Assembly (NCBI GenBank): GCA_003864575.1
Contig: BHES01000011.1
Coordinates: 1-49,373 of the forward strand
Length of the DNA stretch: 49,373 nucleotides
Source: Enterobacterales bacterium
Lineage (GTDB): Bacteria > Pseudomonadota > Gammaproteobacteria > Enterobacterales > Enterobacteriaceae
Direction: 5' to 3'
The notes beneath the pieces were generated by a model. It was not told where the DNA came from and searched no databases. It saw only the letters and a list, made by a program, of their open reading frames with translations. The position numbers and the translations under genes were made by a program. Positions 1 to 9,588 of this stretch are shown here, piece by piece; position 1 is the stretch's first letter; each line of letters begins with the position of its first letter.

Positions 1-126
1 TTCACGCGCTGCTTACAGCGCTGAAATCGCCGGACGCTGAAATCGACTGGGAAGCACTGCTGCCCTGGAAAATCACCCTGCCTTAAACCCCGCTGCCGAT
101 CAACGTGGGGATTTAACGACGCTTAC
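1..126 (+). mobile_element. IS66-family element, 3' end (copy A, partial)
   Basis: This is the last part of an IS66-family element cut by the window start. It encodes the C-terminal tail of the transposase TnpC (ending WKITLP, stop at 84-86). After the stop come about 40 bp ending ACGACGCTTAC, which reads GTAAGCGTCGT from outside inward, as IS66-family terminal repeats do. The 126 bp are identical to 816-941. The next base enters the middle of a second IS66 transposase, so copy A appears inserted into copy B. Its left end, and so the 8-bp target duplication, lies outside the window. Confidence 0.85.
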
Positions 127-127
127 G

Positions 128-901
128 CTGAATGTGCTGAGTCAGGAGAGCAGTCAGAGCTATATGTGGCTGTACGGCACTGGGCGCGATGTGCGCAATA
201 GCGAAGACACGGCGCCGCACCTGGTGCTGTATGACTACCAGGACTCGCGCAGCGGGCAGTGTCCAGCGGCCTTCTTGGGGGGTTACACCGGCTACCTGCA
301 GGTTGATGGCTACGCGGGGTATCACAGCACGACAGCCACGCTGGTCGGCTGCATGGCCCATGCGCGGCGCAAGTTTGAGGAGGCACAGCGTGCGCAACCG
401 AATATCAAGGTGGGCAAGGCCGTATGGGCGCTAACGCATATCCAGAAACTGTACCGTATAGAGAAAGCGTGCGCGGGTAAGCTGCCGGAAGAAATATACC
501 GTCGTCGCCAGGCAGAGTCGAAGCCGCTGATGGAAGAGCTCGGCGAGTGGCTGGCGAAGACGCAGGTACTACCGAAGGGTTATCTGGGTAAGGCCATCGG
601 TTATTGCCAGAAGCAGTGGCCAAAACTGATACGTTATCTGGAAGATGGACGGCTGGGTATCGACAACAACCGTGCGGAGCGAGCGATAAAGCCGTTCGTG
701 ATAGGGCGGAAGAACTGGATGTTTGCGAATACGGAAGGTGGCGCTCACGCGAGCGCCCTGCTGTACAGTCTGGTAGAAAGCGCACGCATCAATGGACTTA
801 ACCCGTACGATTACATTCACGCGCTGCTTACAGCGCTGAAATCGCCGGACGCTGAAATCGACTGGGAAGCACTGCTGCCCTGGAAAATCACCCTGCCTTA
901 A
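128..901 (+). pseudogene. tnpC: IS66 transposase TnpC, C-terminal half
   Basis: The frame is open from the junction at about 127 to TAA at 899-901, giving about 257 residues of the DDE transposase of IS66-type elements; a complete TnpC is roughly twice this length. Visible family motifs are SSQSYMWLYG near the start, YLQVDGYAGY, GCMAHARRKF, and the highly conserved IDNNRAERAIKPFVIGRKNW followed by FANTEGGAHASA. The N-terminal half (leucine-zipper and zinc-finger region) is missing because copy A replaces it at the left. A GTG at 134 could act as a start codon, but no functional protein is expected. The rest of the gene may continue beyond copy A to the left of the window, which would make this a nested insertion rather than a simple deletion. 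Confidence 0.85.
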
Positions 902-941
902 ACCCCGCTGCCGATCAACGTGGGGATTTAACGACGCTTAC
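816..941 (+). repeat. 126-bp perfect direct repeat (IS66 3' ends)
   Basis: Positions 816-941 are identical to 1-126, and one further base matches by chance. The repeat is the shared end of two copies of the same IS66-type element. It may extend to the left of the window. Perfect identity suggests recent transposition and makes the stretch prone to RecA-dependent deletion and to assembly error. Confidence 0.9.
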
Positions 942-1383
942 GGTTGAACGGGAACGACATATCGTTCTCGCGGTTCGGCTGATGCACCGCCGGCAGGCTG
1001 AACAAATAGGCTTTAATGGCTTTCACGTCGTCATCTTTGAGCAGCGTGTAAGAGGTGTAAGGGAAGGCAGGATAGAGATGCTGACCCTCTTTATTTTTAC
1101 CTTCATGCACGGCGCGCAGGAAGTCGGCGTCACTCCAATCACCGATACCGGTCTCTTTATCCGCCGTGATATTGGGCGAATAGAGCGTGCCCACTGGCGT
1201 TTTGAAAGCCAGGCCACCGGCAAACGGCTTGCCGTCTTTGGTGGTATGACAAGCCACGCAGTCGGCGGCCTGCGTGAGGTATTCACCGCGTTTAATCAGG
1301 TCAGTGCCCGACTCATCGGCGTGAACCGCCATGCTGAACATACCGGCAGCGGCCATCAGGCTAAGGGTTAATTTTTTCATCAT
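942..1383 (-). pseudogene. Dehydrogenase cytochrome c subunit, truncated by IS66
   Basis: This is the N-terminal third of the multihaem cytochrome c subunit of a periplasmic, membrane-bound FAD sugar/gluconate dehydrogenase, which normally passes electrons to ubiquinone. A signal peptide (MMKKLTLSLMAAAGMFSMAVHA) is followed by one haem-attachment motif, CVACH, at about residue 42. Full-length family members have about 430 residues and three CxxCH motifs; only about 147 native codons remain. The sequence breaks after SFPFN, and the next codons (RKRR and a stop) come from the IS end. The start overlaps the stop of the upstream flavoprotein gene (TAATG), with GGAGG ahead of it, so the genes were translationally coupled. 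The second and third haems are lost, so electron transfer to the membrane by this subunit is unlikely. Confidence 0.85.
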
Positions 1384-2990
1384 TACACCTCCGCCTTAAG
1401 CGTATCGGCAATGCGCAGGGAAAGCGCCGCAATGGTCAGGGTACAGTTTACCGAGCCTACGGTGGGCATCACCGCACTGCTGGCGATAAACAGATTCTTG
1501 TGGTCATGGGTACGACACTGCGTATCCACAACCGAGTCTTTCGGGTCATTACCCATGATGGTGGTGCCGGTGATGTGGTTGTTGTTGGCGAAATCCTTGA
1601 AGTAAGTGATTTCGGTTCCGCCCATCAGACGCGCAGCGTCGGCATACACTTTGTAGGTATGTTCGGCGCTTTTACGCACGTAGTCATCCATCGCGTAATA
1701 GAACTCCGGTTTCGGAATACCCAGTTTGTCTTTCTCAGTCGCGCTCGGAATAATACGATTTTCCAGATGCGGCAGAATTTCGTGGAAGCTGTCAAAGCGC
1801 ACGTAGCGCGACGAACGGTCACGGATACGTTTGTCGAGTTCCGGCCCGAGGATCAGTTCGCCTTTCTGAGCCAGCGCCCGTCCGGCTTCCTGATCGGTGC
1901 GAGAGACGTTCGACAGGTGGATTTTCTTCGCCGCATACTCTTTGCGGAAATCACCGTCGCGGAACCCCACCATGGAGGTCATTTCCTGCGGTCCACGGCC
2001 CGGCCACAGGGCTTCGTTGGCATAAAACTCCACGCCGACACCTGGGTGGTCCATCAGATTACGGCCAACCTGGTCAGAACTGTTGCCTACGCCTTTCGGG
2101 TTTTTATCGTTGGTGGACATCAGCATCAGCTTCGGAATTTCGATACCGTTGGCTGCCAGCACGAAGTATTGCGCTTCGGCGCGGTGCTCATTCCCCTGTG
2201 GGTCTTTAAACAGCGCCGCGGTGATTTCCTGCTTGTCGTTCACTTCCAACTTATAGACCACGGATTCAGGACGCAGAACGGCGCCATTTTTCTCCGCTTT
2301 TTCGACGTGCGTGATGCCGTTGTACATAGCACCAATCGGGCAGATCGGCATACAGTTGTTGTTGCCGCAGCAGGTCGGGCGACCATCATACGGGCGGCTA
2401 TTACGCGCCACCGGCTCGGTCACTACGTAGTAACCGTTGCTGTTAAGCACCGTTTTCAAACGCTGCTCGTTGTATGAGAGCGGCAGCGGCTCCATCGGGT
2501 ACGGCGCGCTGCGCGGTGAACCCAACTCTTCATTATTCGGTCCCCACACGCCCAATTCTTGCTCAGCGCGGAAGTACCATTTTTCCAGCTCGGTGTACTC
2601 AATCGGCCAGTCGCGGCCTACGCCGTACAGCGATTTGATTTTGAAATCGTTCGGCAAGAAGCGCCATGCCGACGCCGCCCAGTGCCAGGTTGTGCCACCA
2701 ACAACGCGGATAAACTGCGCGTCATACGGGTGCTCACCTTTTTGGATAAGATAATTATTGCTCGGATTAGATTCCGGATGCGGTGCGTAATCCGTCGACG
2801 GATACGGCTTCATGTTGTCGCTTTTATCCGCCTGGTTACGGAAGTTCTCGACGATTTCCCAGCGCGACATACGCGGGCCTGCTTCGAGGATCAAGACATT
2901 CTTACCGGCTTTCGCCAGTTCATTCGCCACGATGCCACCGGCTACGCCGGAGCCAATAACAACCACGTCAGCTTTTAATGTGTCAGCCAT
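1383..2990 (-). CDS. GMC-family FAD dehydrogenase large subunit (gluconate/sugar dehydrogenase)
   Basis: The product is a 535-residue catalytic flavoprotein of the GMC oxidoreductase family, in the arrangement of three-subunit gluconate 2-dehydrogenases and related sugar dehydrogenases. The FAD-binding Rossmann motif GSGVAGGIVANELAKAG lies near residues 13-29. A cysteine-rich segment, CCGNNNCMPICPIGA, at about 207-221 resembles the 3Fe-4S site of bacterial FAD-glucose dehydrogenases. The C-terminal part carries NHITGTT, with the presumed catalytic His, and SVNCTLTIAALSLRIAD. There is no own signal peptide, so export probably depends on the Tat-type small subunit encoded just upstream (17-bp gap). 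AAGGA precedes the ATG. The exact substrate cannot be read from sequence. The partner cytochrome gene downstream is broken, so this subunit may be stranded without its electron acceptor. Confidence 0.85.
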   Translation of the reverse strand: MADTLKADVVVIGSGVAGGIVANELAKAGKNVLILEAGPRMSRWEIVENFRNQADKSDNMKPYPSTDYAPHPESNPSNNYLIQKGEHPYDAQFIRVVGGTTWHWAASAWRFLPNDFKIKSLYGVGRDWPIEYTELEKWYFRAEQELGVWGPNNEELGSPRSAPYPMEPLPLSYNEQRLKTVLNSNGYYVVTEPVARNSRPYDGRPTCCGNNNCMPICPIGAMYNGITHVEKAEKNGAVLRPESVVYKLEVNDKQEITAALFKDPQGNEHRAEAQYFVLAANGIEIPKLMLMSTNDKNPKGVGNSSDQVGRNLMDHPGVGVEFYANEALWPGRGPQEMTSMVGFRDGDFRKEYAAKKIHLSNVSRTDQEAGRALAQKGELILGPELDKRIRDRSSRYVRFDSFHEILPHLENRIIPSATEKDKLGIPKPEFYYAMDDYVRKSAEHTYKVYADAARLMGGTEITYFKDFANNNHITGTTIMGNDPKDSVVDTQCRTHDHKNLFIASSAVMPTVGSVNCTLTIAALSLRIADTLKAEV

Positions 2991-3007
2991 TTTTTCTTTT
3001 TCCTTAA

Positions 3008-3517
3008 TTAAAGCGCGACATCAGGCTTGGCAGCCCAGTATCCGGGACGGTTGGTACAGTAAGAACGGATCACCAGAACGTCGGAAACCGCATCAAACAT
3101 CAGCGCTTTTTCATAAGTTACGACGGCAATATCAGCCCCTTCACCCACCTGCCCCAGATACCAGCCTTGCAGGATCAGACGCGCAATATCCTGCTGTGGC
3201 GCAGTCCAGCCCGAGGGCGCGCCCGCTGGCAGCGTTTGCAATAGTACCAGTTGGGTCATCACATCCGGTTTATGCTGCAAAATGGCGCCAAACAGACGCT
3301 GGCCTATGAGCGGGTTGAGATGTTTTTTACCTGTCAGGGCGCGGGAAACCCGCATAAATTTATCAAGGTCTGTCGGAGACGGTTGGCCATCGGCCGCAAA
3401 AGCTTTGAGCGAAACTGGCGTCATCAGGCTGCTGACCAGCCCGACGCCAATAAAACCCAATAAGCGACGACGGGAAACGCCGCTGACGCGAAGCGCCTTC
3501 GAAGGGGTGTCTGACAT
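3008..3517 (-). CDS. Sugar/gluconate dehydrogenase small (gamma) subunit, Tat-exported
   Basis: This 169-residue small subunit belongs to the same dehydrogenase complex and has the size and position of the hitch-hiker chaperone subunit that carries the flavoprotein across the inner membrane. The N-terminus has a twin-arginine signal, SRRRLLGFIGVGL at about 15-27, ending near AFA. The conserved C-terminal block includes GWYLGQVGEG, ALMFDAVSDVL and SYCTNRPGYWA. An upstream in-frame start at 3622 is possible, but the ATG at 3517 has AGGAG eight bases before it and places the Tat motif correctly. It is the first gene of the operon 3517 to 942 (small subunit, flavoprotein, cytochrome). It appears intact. 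Confidence 0.85.
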   Translation of the reverse strand: MSDTPSKALRVSGVSRRRLLGFIGVGLVSSLMTPVSLKAFAADGQPSPTDLDKFMRVSRALTGKKHLNPLIGQRLFGAILQHKPDVMTQLVLLQTLPAGAPSGWTAPQQDIARLILQGWYLGQVGEGADIAVVTYEKALMFDAVSDVLVIRSYCTNRPGYWAAKPDVAL

Positions 3518-4084
3518 TGCATTTTCTCCTAAAAAACAGCGCATTGCCGGATGAACGGTCACCCGCAGGCCACGGCCTTGATGCTCAACGCTGTCACCCT
3601 GAAGGGTGAGTAAAGTGCACAATTCAATCGTTGTACGCGGTGTTACCTGCCAGCTTTAATGATGCGAGAGGAGTGATTTTTTATGCACATCATTGTTATA
3701 AAAATAGCCGATATGTAAAGAAACGTCGGCATCATACAACACGACAATGAGGGATAATATGTCGGATTGGTTCAAATTGTGATAACAGCATGAAAATTAA
3801 AAAACAAAAAACAAAAAACATAAATATCAGTGATATAGATAAATTTTATTTATTTCACTACTCGAAATAAATAATCAAAATATTCTTTGAGCTTAACGCA
3901 GTGATCAGTAACAACTGGCAAAAGTTTTTTATGTCTATGTGTCAAAAAAATCGAAAGTTGATGGATGAGGCAATCGCTTATTTTGCTATTCTGCGGATCT
4001 CACCGTTTAGGGGTTATGAGAGGGTGAGTTTCGGTATCGGTGCTATACATAATGAATTACGCCACTCACATTTTAAGGGTACCA
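3518..4084. other. AT-rich intergenic region between divergent genes
   Basis: About 570 bp without a convincing gene. It must hold the divergent promoters of the dehydrogenase operon (minus) and the lipoprotein gene (plus). On the minus strand CCGA and TCGG flank 14 bp at about 3716-3735, a shape that could suit a LysR-type regulator, but this is weak. Positions 3790-3870 are very A/T-rich. A plausible -10 element (TATACATAAT) lies just upstream of 4085. Confidence 0.4.
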
Positions 4085-4746
4085 ATGAACACAACAAAAA
4101 TTTTGCAGGCAGCGCTAATCGCAGGCGCAGTGATGCTTGCCGGTTGTACCAATCATGTTACTCAGACTGATAAATACTCAGGCTTTCTTGGGGATTACTC
4201 CACCTGAAAGAAGTCAAAACCCCAGCGGGTGCAACCGTATTGCGCTGGATTGATCCTTCCTTTAGAAAAGCCAATTACTCCTACTTAAAATACGAACCCA
4301 TCACCTTCTATCCGGAACCTCAGCCCACAGCACAAATCAGCAAAGAGACATTACAAGGCGTGCTGGCCTATGCTAACAGTCGCCTGAAACCGGCCATGGC
4401 CGAACGTTTGCAGTTGACCGATCACGCGGGCCCGCGCACGCTGATTTTCAAAGGCGCGATCACCGGTGTGAGCACCGCGACCGAAGGTTTGCAATTCTAT
4501 GAAGTGATCCCCGTTGCGTTGGTCATTGCTGGCGCAGAAACGGCCAGCGGCCACCGTACCCGTGATACCGAAGTGTATTTCGAAGGTGAGCTGATTGATG
4601 CCAGCACTGGCAAAGTGGTGTTCAAAGTCGTGCGTAAAGGATTTGGTAAACAAGTCGCTAATGACACACAGAAAGTGACCGCTGATGATCTGAAAAGCGT
4701 GGTTGACGGTTTGGCTGCGGATACCAAACTGTTCCAAACCAACTAA
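4085..4746 (+). pseudogene. DUF3313-type outer-membrane lipoprotein, frameshifted
   Basis: The reading frame starts at ATG 4085, preceded by AAGGG. It encodes a lipoprotein signal peptide with lipobox MLAGC at about 17-21 and continues to GFLGDYST, then hits TGA at 4205-4207. The rest of the protein continues without interruption in another frame from CAC at 4201 (HLKEVKTPAGATVLRW) to TAA at 4744-4746. Restoring one base, most simply a third C in TCC at 4199-4201, gives an intact lipoprotein of about 220 residues resembling the DUF3313 family, whose function is unknown. The damage is a single base loss in a short C run, so it may be a true recent frameshift or a sequencing error. The next gene, guaA, is convergent. 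Confidence 0.75.
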
Positions 4747-4773
4747 AGATATCTTCTGTTAGTCGCCCAATAA

Positions 4774-4809
4774 AAAACGCCAGTGCATCGTAGGATGCAC
4801 TGGCGTTTT
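4774..4809. terminator. Bidirectional intrinsic terminator
   Basis: A perfect 15-bp stem (4774-4788 with 4795-4809) has a 6-base loop, with A4 at one end and T4 at the other. It lies between the 3' ends of the lipoprotein gene and guaA and can end transcription from both sides. Confidence 0.85.
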
Positions 4810-4842
4810 AGTTGCGATTAAGTCTCAGATTTCTCTAAGGAC

Positions 4843-6420
4843 TTATTCCCATTCAATCGTCGCTGGCGGTTTGCCGGAGATGTCATAAACCACTCTGGAA
4901 ATACCGTCGACTTCATTAATGATCCTGTTTGAGCAGCGGCCGAGGAAATCGTACGGCAGGTGCGCCCAATGGGCGGTCATAAAGTCGATGGTTTCTACCG
5001 CGCGCAGAGAAACTACCCAGTCGTATTTACGGCCATCGCCCATCACGCCGACGGAACGCACCGGCAAGAAGACGGTGAATGCCTGGCTGACTTTGTTATA
5101 CAAGTCAGCTTTGTGCAGTTCTTCGATGAAGATAGCATCGGCACGACGCAGCAGGTCGCAGTACTCTTTCTTCACTTCACCCAGAACACGCACACCCAGG
5201 CCTGGGCCTGGGAACGGGTGACGGTAGAGCATGTCGTACGGCAGGCCGAGCTCCAGACCAATTTTACGTACTTCATCTTTGAACAGCTCTTTCAGCGGTT
5301 CAACCAGACCGAGTTTCATCTCTTTCGGCAGGCCACCCACGTTGTGGTGTGATTTGATCACGTGCGCTTTGCCGGTAGCAGAGGCCGCAGATTCAATCAC
5401 GTCCGGGTAGATAGTGCCCTGCGCCAGCCATTTCACTTGTTCTTGTTTGCAGGCTTCTTCATCGAACAGCTCGACAAACACGCGACCAATGATCTTGCGT
5501 TTCGCTTCCGGCTCATCAACGCCCGCCAATGCGGACAGGAAACGGTCTTCGGCAGCCACGTGAACAATGTTCAGACCGAAACGGTCGCCGAACATATCCA
5601 GAACTTGTTCAGCTTCATTGAGGCGCAACAGGCCGTTATCCACGAAGACGCAAGTCAGGCGATCGCCGATGGCGCGGTGCAGCAACATGGCGGTAACCGA
5701 TGAATCCACACCGCCTGAAAGGCCGAGGATCACGTGATCATCACCGATTTGCACGCGCAGGCGCTCAATGGCGTCTTCGATGATTTTGGCCGGAGTCCAT
5801 AACGCTTCACACTCACAGATATCCATGACGAAGCGTTCAAGAATGCGCAATCCCTGACGGGTATGGGTCACTTCCGGGTGGAACTGTACACCGTAGAAGC
5901 GTTTCTCTTCGTTAGCCATAATGGCAAACGGACAGGTATCGGTGCTGGCAACGGTCACGAAATCAGACGGGATGGCGGTGACTTTATCGCCGTGGCTCAT
6001 CCAGACGTCGAGCAACGGTTTGCTGTTTTCGCTCAGGGCATCCTGAATGTCGCGGATTAAAGCACTTTCAGTCTGAACTTCAACCTGTGCATAACCAAAT
6101 TCGCGTTCGTTAGAACCTTCAACATGGCCGCCTAACTGCATGGCCATGGTCTGCATACCGTAGCAGACACCCAAAACAGGTACACCGGCAGTGAAGACGT
6201 AGTCTGGCGCACGCGGGCTATTATGCTCGGTAGTACTTTCCGGGCCGCCGGACAGGATGATGCCGTTCGGGTTGAATTCGCGGATTTGGGCTTCGGTTAC
6301 GTCCCAGGCCCAGAGTTCGCAATAGACACCCAGTTCACGCACGCGGCGGGCAACAAGTTGGGTGTACTGGGAGCCGAAATCGAGGATCAGGATACGGTGC
6401 TTGTGAATATTTTCGCTCAT
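4843..6420 (-). CDS. guaA: GMP synthase (glutamine-hydrolysing)
   Basis: This 525-residue protein converts XMP to GMP with ATP and glutamine, the last step of guanine nucleotide synthesis in the cytoplasm. The N-terminal class I glutamine amidotransferase domain (about 1-200) begins [20 protein letters not shown]. It has the nucleophile elbow [15 protein letters not shown] with Cys at about 86, and the catalytic His-Glu in QFHPEVTHT. The ATP-pyrophosphatase domain has the P-loop [10 protein letters not shown] at about 233. The C-terminal dimerisation domain ends in KPPATIEWE. Length matches the E. coli enzyme. It is the second gene of guaBA, 105 bp after guaB, and the gap contains a perfect hairpin. 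Confidence 0.98.
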   Translation of the reverse strand: MSENIHKHRILILDFGSQYTQLVARRVRELGVYCELWAWDVTEAQIREFNPNGIILSGGPESTTEHNSPRAPDYVFTAGVPVLGVCYGMQTMAMQLGGHVEGSNEREFGYAQVEVQTESALIRDIQDALSENSKPLLDVWMSHGDKVTAIPSDFVTVASTDTCPFAIMANEEKRFYGVQFHPEVTHTRQGLRILERFVMDICECEALWTPAKIIEDAIERLRVQIGDDHVILGLSGGVDSSVTAMLLHRAIGDRLTCVFVDNGLLRLNEAEQVLDMFGDRFGLNIVHVAAEDRFLSALAGVDEPEAKRKIIGRVFVELFDEEACKQEQVKWLAQGTIYPDVIESAASATGKAHVIKSHHNVGGLPKEMKLGLVEPLKELFKDEVRKIGLELGLPYDMLYRHPFPGPGLGVRVLGEVKKEYCDLLRRADAIFIEELHKADLYNKVSQAFTVFLPVRSVGVMGDGRKYDWVVSLRAVETIDFMTAHWAHLPYDFLGRCSNRIINEVDGISRVVYDISGKPPATIEWE

Positions 6421-6490
6421 GAGGGGCGTTTTCCAGAAAGCAATAAAAGCGTTAAAACAACAGGTTAAATTTTCAGCAATCTATTAAAGC

Positions 6491-6517
6491 AGACAGCGAG
6501 CACGTGGCTCGCTGTCT
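6491..6517 (-). other. Perfect hairpin between guaB and guaA
   Basis: AGACAGCGAGC (6491-6501) and its exact complement (6507-6517) flank a 5-base loop. It starts nine bases after the guaB stop and is not followed by a run of T on the guaB-sense strand. It is therefore more likely an RNA stability or processing element, or a partial attenuator, in the guaBA message than a full terminator. Confidence 0.6.
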
Positions 6518-6525
6518 GGAAACCA

Positions 6526-7989
6526 TCAACCCATGCGATAGTTTGGTGACTCTTTGGTAATGGTCACGTCGTGCACATGGCTTTCCTGGATCCCTGCACC
6601 ACTGATACGAACAAATTCAGCTTTGGTGCGCAGTTCAAGGATGGTAGCACAGCCGGTCAGCCCCATACATGAGCGCAAACCGCCCATTTGCTGGTGCACA
6701 ATCTCTTTCAGATGACCTTTGTACGCCACGCGACCCTCGATACCTTCCGGTACCAGTTTGTCAGCGGCGTTATCACTCTGGAAGTAACGGTCAGAAGAGC
6801 CTTTGGACATCGCGCCCAGAGAACCCATACCGCGATAAGATTTGAATGAACGGCCCTGATACAGCTCGATTTCACCCGGAGATTCTTCAGTACCGGCCAG
6901 CATTCCGCCAACCATCACGCAGCTTGCGCCCGCCGCGATGGCTTTGGCGATGTCGCCAGAGAAGCGAATACCGCCGTCAGCAATAACCGGAATACCGGTA
7001 CCTTCCAGCGCAGTCACCGCGTCAGACACGGCGGTGATTTGTGGAACACCCACGCCGGTGACGATACGAGTGGTACAGATAGAACCAGGACCGATACCGA
7101 CTTTCACCGCACTCACGCCCGCTTCAACCAGCGCCAGCGCACCTGCGCCTGTCGCCACGTTGCCGCCGATGATTTGCAGATCAGGGTATTTTGCACGAGT
7201 CGCGCGAATGCGTGACAGAACGCCTTCGGAGTGACCGTGTGAGGAGTCGATCAGCAGCACGTCAACGCCCGCCGCAACCAGTGCGTCGATGCGTTCTTCG
7301 TTGCCTTCGCCAGCGCCAACGGCTGCGCCAACGCGCAGGCTGCCCTGCTCATCTTTACAGGCGTTAGGTTTACGTTCGGCTTTCTGGAAGTCTTTAACGG
7401 TGATCATCCCGAGCAGATGGAATTGCGCGTCAACCACCAGCGCTTTCTCAACGCGTTTCTCGTGCATCTTCTGCAACACGATTTCGCGCGATTCGCCTTC
7501 TTTGACCGTCACCAGACGTTCTTTCGGGGTCATCACTGCGGTCACAGGTTGTTCCAAATCGGTCACGAAACGTACGTCACGACCGGTAATAATACCGACC
7601 AGTTCGTTTTGTTCGGTCACGACCGGGTAACCGGCGAAGCCGTTAAGTTGGGTGAGTTCTTTAACCTGACGCAGAGTGGTGGAAGGGGTGACCGTTTTCG
7701 GGTCAGCAACCACGCCGCTTTCATGCTTTTTAACGCGGCGAACTTCTTCGGCCTGACGCTCAATAGACATGTTCTTGTGAATGAATCCCAGACCGCCTTC
7801 TTGCGCGAGAGCAATCGCCAGATTCGCTTCAGTCACGGTATCCATAGCTGCGGACAGCATAGGGATATTCAGACGGATTTCAGCGGTCAGCTGAGTGCTT
7901 AGATCGGCAGTATTGGGCAGAACTGTGGAGTGGGCTGGTACAAGGAGGACGTCGTCGAACGTTAGTGCTTCTTTTGCGATACGTAGCAT
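6526..7989 (-). CDS. guaB: IMP dehydrogenase
   Basis: The 487-residue enzyme oxidises IMP to XMP with NAD+, the first committed step to GMP. A TIM barrel is interrupted by two CBS domains at about residues 93-205 ([19 protein letters not shown] and the repeat ending [10 protein letters not shown]). The catalytic loop [18 protein letters not shown] contains the active Cys at about 305, and the mobile flap includes KGSSDRYFQ. The chosen ATG at 7989 begins [20 protein letters not shown], as in E. coli, and has GGTGAG upstream; an in-frame start further upstream (8061) adds residues not seen in the family. The C-terminus ends YRMG, one residue shorter than the E. coli protein as remembered. It is divergent from xseA with 168 bp between them. 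Confidence 0.97.
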   Translation of the reverse strand: MLRIAKEALTFDDVLLVPAHSTVLPNTADLSTQLTAEIRLNIPMLSAAMDTVTEANLAIALAQEGGLGFIHKNMSIERQAEEVRRVKKHESGVVADPKTVTPSTTLRQVKELTQLNGFAGYPVVTEQNELVGIITGRDVRFVTDLEQPVTAVMTPKERLVTVKEGESREIVLQKMHEKRVEKALVVDAQFHLLGMITVKDFQKAERKPNACKDEQGSLRVGAAVGAGEGNEERIDALVAAGVDVLLIDSSHGHSEGVLSRIRATRAKYPDLQIIGGNVATGAGALALVEAGVSAVKVGIGPGSICTTRIVTGVGVPQITAVSDAVTALEGTGIPVIADGGIRFSGDIAKAIAAGASCVMVGGMLAGTEESPGEIELYQGRSFKSYRGMGSLGAMSKGSSDRYFQSDNAADKLVPEGIEGRVAYKGHLKEIVHQQMGGLRSCMGLTGCATILELRTKAEFVRISGAGIQESHVHDVTITKESPNYRMG

Positions 7990-8157
7990 GGGCAATATCT
8001 CACCAGGGTGGATGCGGAAAGGAGAAAATATTGCAGCGGGAGTATACAGGTGAGGAGGCATCTCGACCAGAACTATTTAAAAAACTTCTTGATTACCTTT
8101 TACGTGCATGTAGTATCGTTCGATTAAGTCTCTGTTTTTGAATTTGATCTGGATCAC

Positions 8158-9528
8158 ATGCCGCTACCTTCTTCCCCACCGATTTTTACCGTAAGCCGCC
8201 TCAATCAGACGGTCCGACAGTTGCTGGAGAACGAAATGGGCCAGGTTTGGCTCTCAGGCGAGATCTCCAATTTCTCCCAACCTTCTTCCGGTCACTGGTA
8301 TTTCACCCTGAAAGATGACCGGGCGCAGGTCAAATGCGCCATGTTCCGCAACACCAATCGCCGCACTACCTTTCGCCCGCAAAACGGCCAGCAGGTTCTG
8401 GTGCGCGCCACTATTACGCTGTACGAGCCGCGCGGCGATTATCAGCTAATTGCCGAAAGTATGCAGGAAGCCGGTGACGGCCTGTTGCAGCAAAAATTCG
8501 ATCTGCTAAAACAGCAGCTGGCGGCCGAAGGGTTGTTCGATGCGCAGTTTAAACAGCCCCTGCCCTCTCCGGCCAAATGCGTTGGCGTGATCACCTCGTC
8601 AAGCGGTGCTGCGTTACATGACGTGTTAAACGTGCTGAAGCGTCGTGACCCTTCGCTGCCGGTCATTATCTACCCGACCGCCGTACAGGGTGTGGATGCG
8701 CCGATGCAAATCGTGCGCGCCATCGAACTCGCTAATACGCGACAGGAAGTGGACGTGCTGATCGTCGGGCGCGGTGGCGGTTCGCTGGAAGATCTATGGA
8801 GTTTTAACGATGAACGCGTGGCGCGGGCGATTTTCAAAAGCGCCATACCGATTGTCAGCGCCGTCGGCCATGAAACCGATGTCACCATTGCCGACTTTGT
8901 GGCTGATTTACGCGCCCCAACGCCTTCGGCCGCCGCCGAGCTGATCAGCCGCAATCAGTTGGAACTGCTACGTCAGATTCAGTCGCAGCAGCAGCGTCTG
9001 GAAATGGCGATGGACTATTACCTCGCGCAACTCACCCAGCGCTTCACCCGACTGAACCATCGTCTGCAACAACAGCATCCGCATCTGCGGCTGGCGCGTC
9101 AGCAAACCGCGCTGTTCAAACTGCGCCGCCGTCTGGATGAAGCGATGCAAAACCAGTTGCGCCAAATGCTGCGCCGTACCGACCGTTTGCAACAACGCCT
9201 TAATCAGCAACAGCCGCAACCGCGCATTCACCGTGCTCAGCAAAAAATCCAGCAACTACAGTATCGCCTGCAACAGGCATTGACCGCGCAGCTATCCACC
9301 AGCCGCCAGCGCTTTGGCACCGCCTGCGCCCAGTTGGAAGCCGTTAGCCCGCTGGCGACACTGGCGCGCGGTTATAGCGTGACGACGACGCCAAAAGGTG
9401 AATTGCTGAAGAAAACTACCCAGACCGCGCCGGGCGATACGCTAAAAACTCGTCTGGCCGATGGCTGGATTGAAAGTGAAGTGACGTCGATTCAGGTAGA
9501 AAAGAAAGTGCGGAAACGTGCGATATAG
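8158..9528 (+). CDS. xseA: Exonuclease VII large subunit
   Basis: This 456-residue catalytic subunit of exonuclease VII degrades single-stranded DNA from both ends; the partner XseB is encoded elsewhere. The N-terminal OB-fold (about 10-105) carries [20 protein letters not shown]. The catalytic core has [22 protein letters not shown], then [16 protein letters not shown], then [20 protein letters not shown] with [10 protein letters not shown] long Q/R-rich coiled-coil region (about 270-390) is typical for this subunit. The C-terminal block is [17 protein letters not shown]. Length equals that of E. coli XseA. Downstream there are only 60 bp before the convergent glycosidase gene, with no clear terminator. 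Confidence 0.97.
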   Translation: MPLPSSPPIFTVSRLNQTVRQLLENEMGQVWLSGEISNFSQPSSGHWYFTLKDDRAQVKCAMFRNTNRRTTFRPQNGQQVLVRATITLYEPRGDYQLIAESMQEAGDGLLQQKFDLLKQQLAAEGLFDAQFKQPLPSPAKCVGVITSSSGAALHDVLNVLKRRDPSLPVIIYPTAVQGVDAPMQIVRAIELANTRQEVDVLIVGRGGGSLEDLWSFNDERVARAIFKSAIPIVSAVGHETDVTIADFVADLRAPTPSAAAELISRNQLELLRQIQSQQQRLEMAMDYYLAQLTQRFTRLNHRLQQQHPHLRLARQQTALFKLRRRLDEAMQNQLRQMLRRTDRLQQRLNQQQPQPRIHRAQQKIQQLQYRLQQALTAQLSTSRQRFGTACAQLEAVSPLATLARGYSVTTTPKGELLKKTTQTAPGDTLKTRLADGWIESEVTSIQVEKKVRKRAI

Positions 9529-9588
9529 GTCTTGTCGATAAAACCCTCTCCCAATCTCCCCCTTCGCAGGGGAAGATTATTGAAAAGT

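Larger units (their letters stand above)
127..941 (+). mobile_element. IS66-family element, 5'-truncated (copy B)
   Basis: This is the 3' part of a second IS66-family element. It begins inside tnpC at the junction with copy A and runs through the tnpC stop (899-901) to the terminal ...ACGACGCTTAC at 931-941. From 942 the sequence is the coding region of a cytochrome c gene on the other strand, so this element end marks the insertion point that broke that gene. The tnpA and tnpB genes usual in IS66 are not in the window. Confidence 0.85.

Noticed and set aside
1500..2477. Long plus-strand open frame (325 codons) opposite the GMC dehydrogenase
   Set aside because: It is a mirror frame of a conserved gene on the other strand; its composition (His/Val/Phe-rich) is not protein-like.
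3901..4170. 89-codon plus-strand frame before the lipoprotein gene
   Set aside because: It overlaps the lipoprotein signal sequence in another frame, has no good ribosome site and no recognisable domain.
7990..8157. PurR operator in the guaB/xseA divergent promoter
   Set aside because: No sequence near the ACGCAAACGTTTNCNT consensus was found in the 168 bp; a TATACT on the minus strand may be the guaB -10, but no matching -35 was clear.
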